From Candidatus Dadabacteria bacterium (GTDB lineage Bacteria; Desulfobacterota_D; UBA1144; Nemesobacterales; UBA2774), in the NCBI GenBank assembly GCA_020027805.1, contig JAHKKQ010000127.1:1-6331 (forward strand): DNA of 6,331 nucleotides. Reading direction: 5' to 3'. Position numbers and translations under genes: made by a program. This document shows positions 6,026 to 6,331 of this stretch, one piece after another. The notes under the pieces were generated by a model. That model ran no database searches. It saw only the letters and a program-made list of their open reading frames with translations, and was not told where the DNA came from. The number at the start of each line of letters is the position of its first letter. The first letter of the stretch is position 1.

Positions 6026-6331
6026 TTATTTATCCCTCAAAAGCTCTACATACTCATCGTATACCCTTATCCCGCCCGTGTAGGGTTTCGTCTCGAGCGT
6101 ATAGTAGTCTTCGTTATCGGTTACCAGATGGATGACCGCGGGTTCGACAAAACCTGTTGGCAGGAACAGGATAAATTCCCCGGAATCGTCAAGGGAGCTT
6201 CTCCCAAGCGTGCGTTCGGTTACGACATCCTTGAAATGTACGCCTCCGGGAAGCGCCCGTTTTTTGTGCAGGTAATCGGTAGACACCACATACTCACTGC
6301 CGTTCAGCACTTCGACCCAGTACTCCCCCCT
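6026..6331 (-). CDS. gspH: Type II secretion pseudopilin GspH, C-terminal part (N-terminus beyond right edge)
   Basis: The minus-strand frame is open from the window edge to TAA at 6026, giving the last 101 residues; the prepilin leader and membrane helix are outside the window. The segment fits the GspH C-terminal beta-sheet domain: strands YWVEVLNGSEYVV near the start of the visible part, then LPGGVHFKDV, GEFILFLPTGFVEPAVIHL with the F-x-P-x-G pattern, and KPYTGGIRVYDEY near the end, matching the terminal TG-x-V type motif of GspH. GspH is a minor pseudopilin just below the I-J-K tip of the pseudopilus. Its place directly before gspI, with a 17-base gap, agrees with the usual gspG-H-I-J-K order. 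GspG is the main alternative, but the FxPxG segment and the order argue for GspH. A GTG at 6310 is in frame but internal to the domain, so it is not the start. Confidence 0.85.
   Translation of the reverse strand, partial: RGEYWVEVLNGSEYVVSTDYLHKKRALPGGVHFKDVVTERTLGRSSLDDSGEFILFLPTGFVEPAVIHLVTDNEDYYTLETKPYTGGIRVYDEYVELLRDK

Overview
This window looks like a piece of a Gram-negative bacterial chromosome with moderately high GC. The evidence for a Gram-negative cell is a block of type II secretion (T2SS) minor pseudopilin genes, a small predicted lipoprotein and a secreted protein with a signal peptide. The gene mix (T2SS, RavA-type AAA+ ATPase, fatty acyl-CoA thioesterase, VAT-1-like reductase) would fit a deltaproteobacterium-like or candidate-phylum lineage, but that is a weak inference. 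I see no RNA gene, mobile element, CRISPR array or phage signature.

Left part (1-2598): four unrelated single genes. A secreted protein of unknown function runs off the left edge on the minus strand. It is divergent from a hotdog acyl-CoA thioesterase on the plus strand, and candidate sigma70-type promoters for both lie in the roughly 200-base gap. Next come a tiny four-cysteine lipoprotein on the minus strand, with a good -35/-10 promoter, and a divergent VAT-1-like NADPH:quinone oxidoreductase on the plus strand. The thioesterase and lipoprotein converge, as do the oxidoreductase and the operon to its right.

Right part (2681-6331): one minus-strand operon, read from right to left as gspH (3' end only), gspI, gspJ, gspK and a RavA/MoxR-type AAA+ ATPase. 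Genes are packed with overlaps of 29 bases (gspI/gspJ) and 16 bases (gspK/ATPase) and gaps of 17 and 37 bases. GspH, I, J and K are the pseudopilins that assemble with, or as the tip of, the T2SS pseudopilus. The usual next gene, gspL, is absent here and the ATPase follows gspK directly, which suggests the ATPase is co-expressed with the secretion machine.

The most notable points are that gspI has no ATG, GTG or TTG before its prepilin cleavage motif, yet a well-spaced Shine-Dalgarno sits in front of an in-frame ATC; and that a RavA-like ATPase is coupled to gspK with no VWA partner gene in view.
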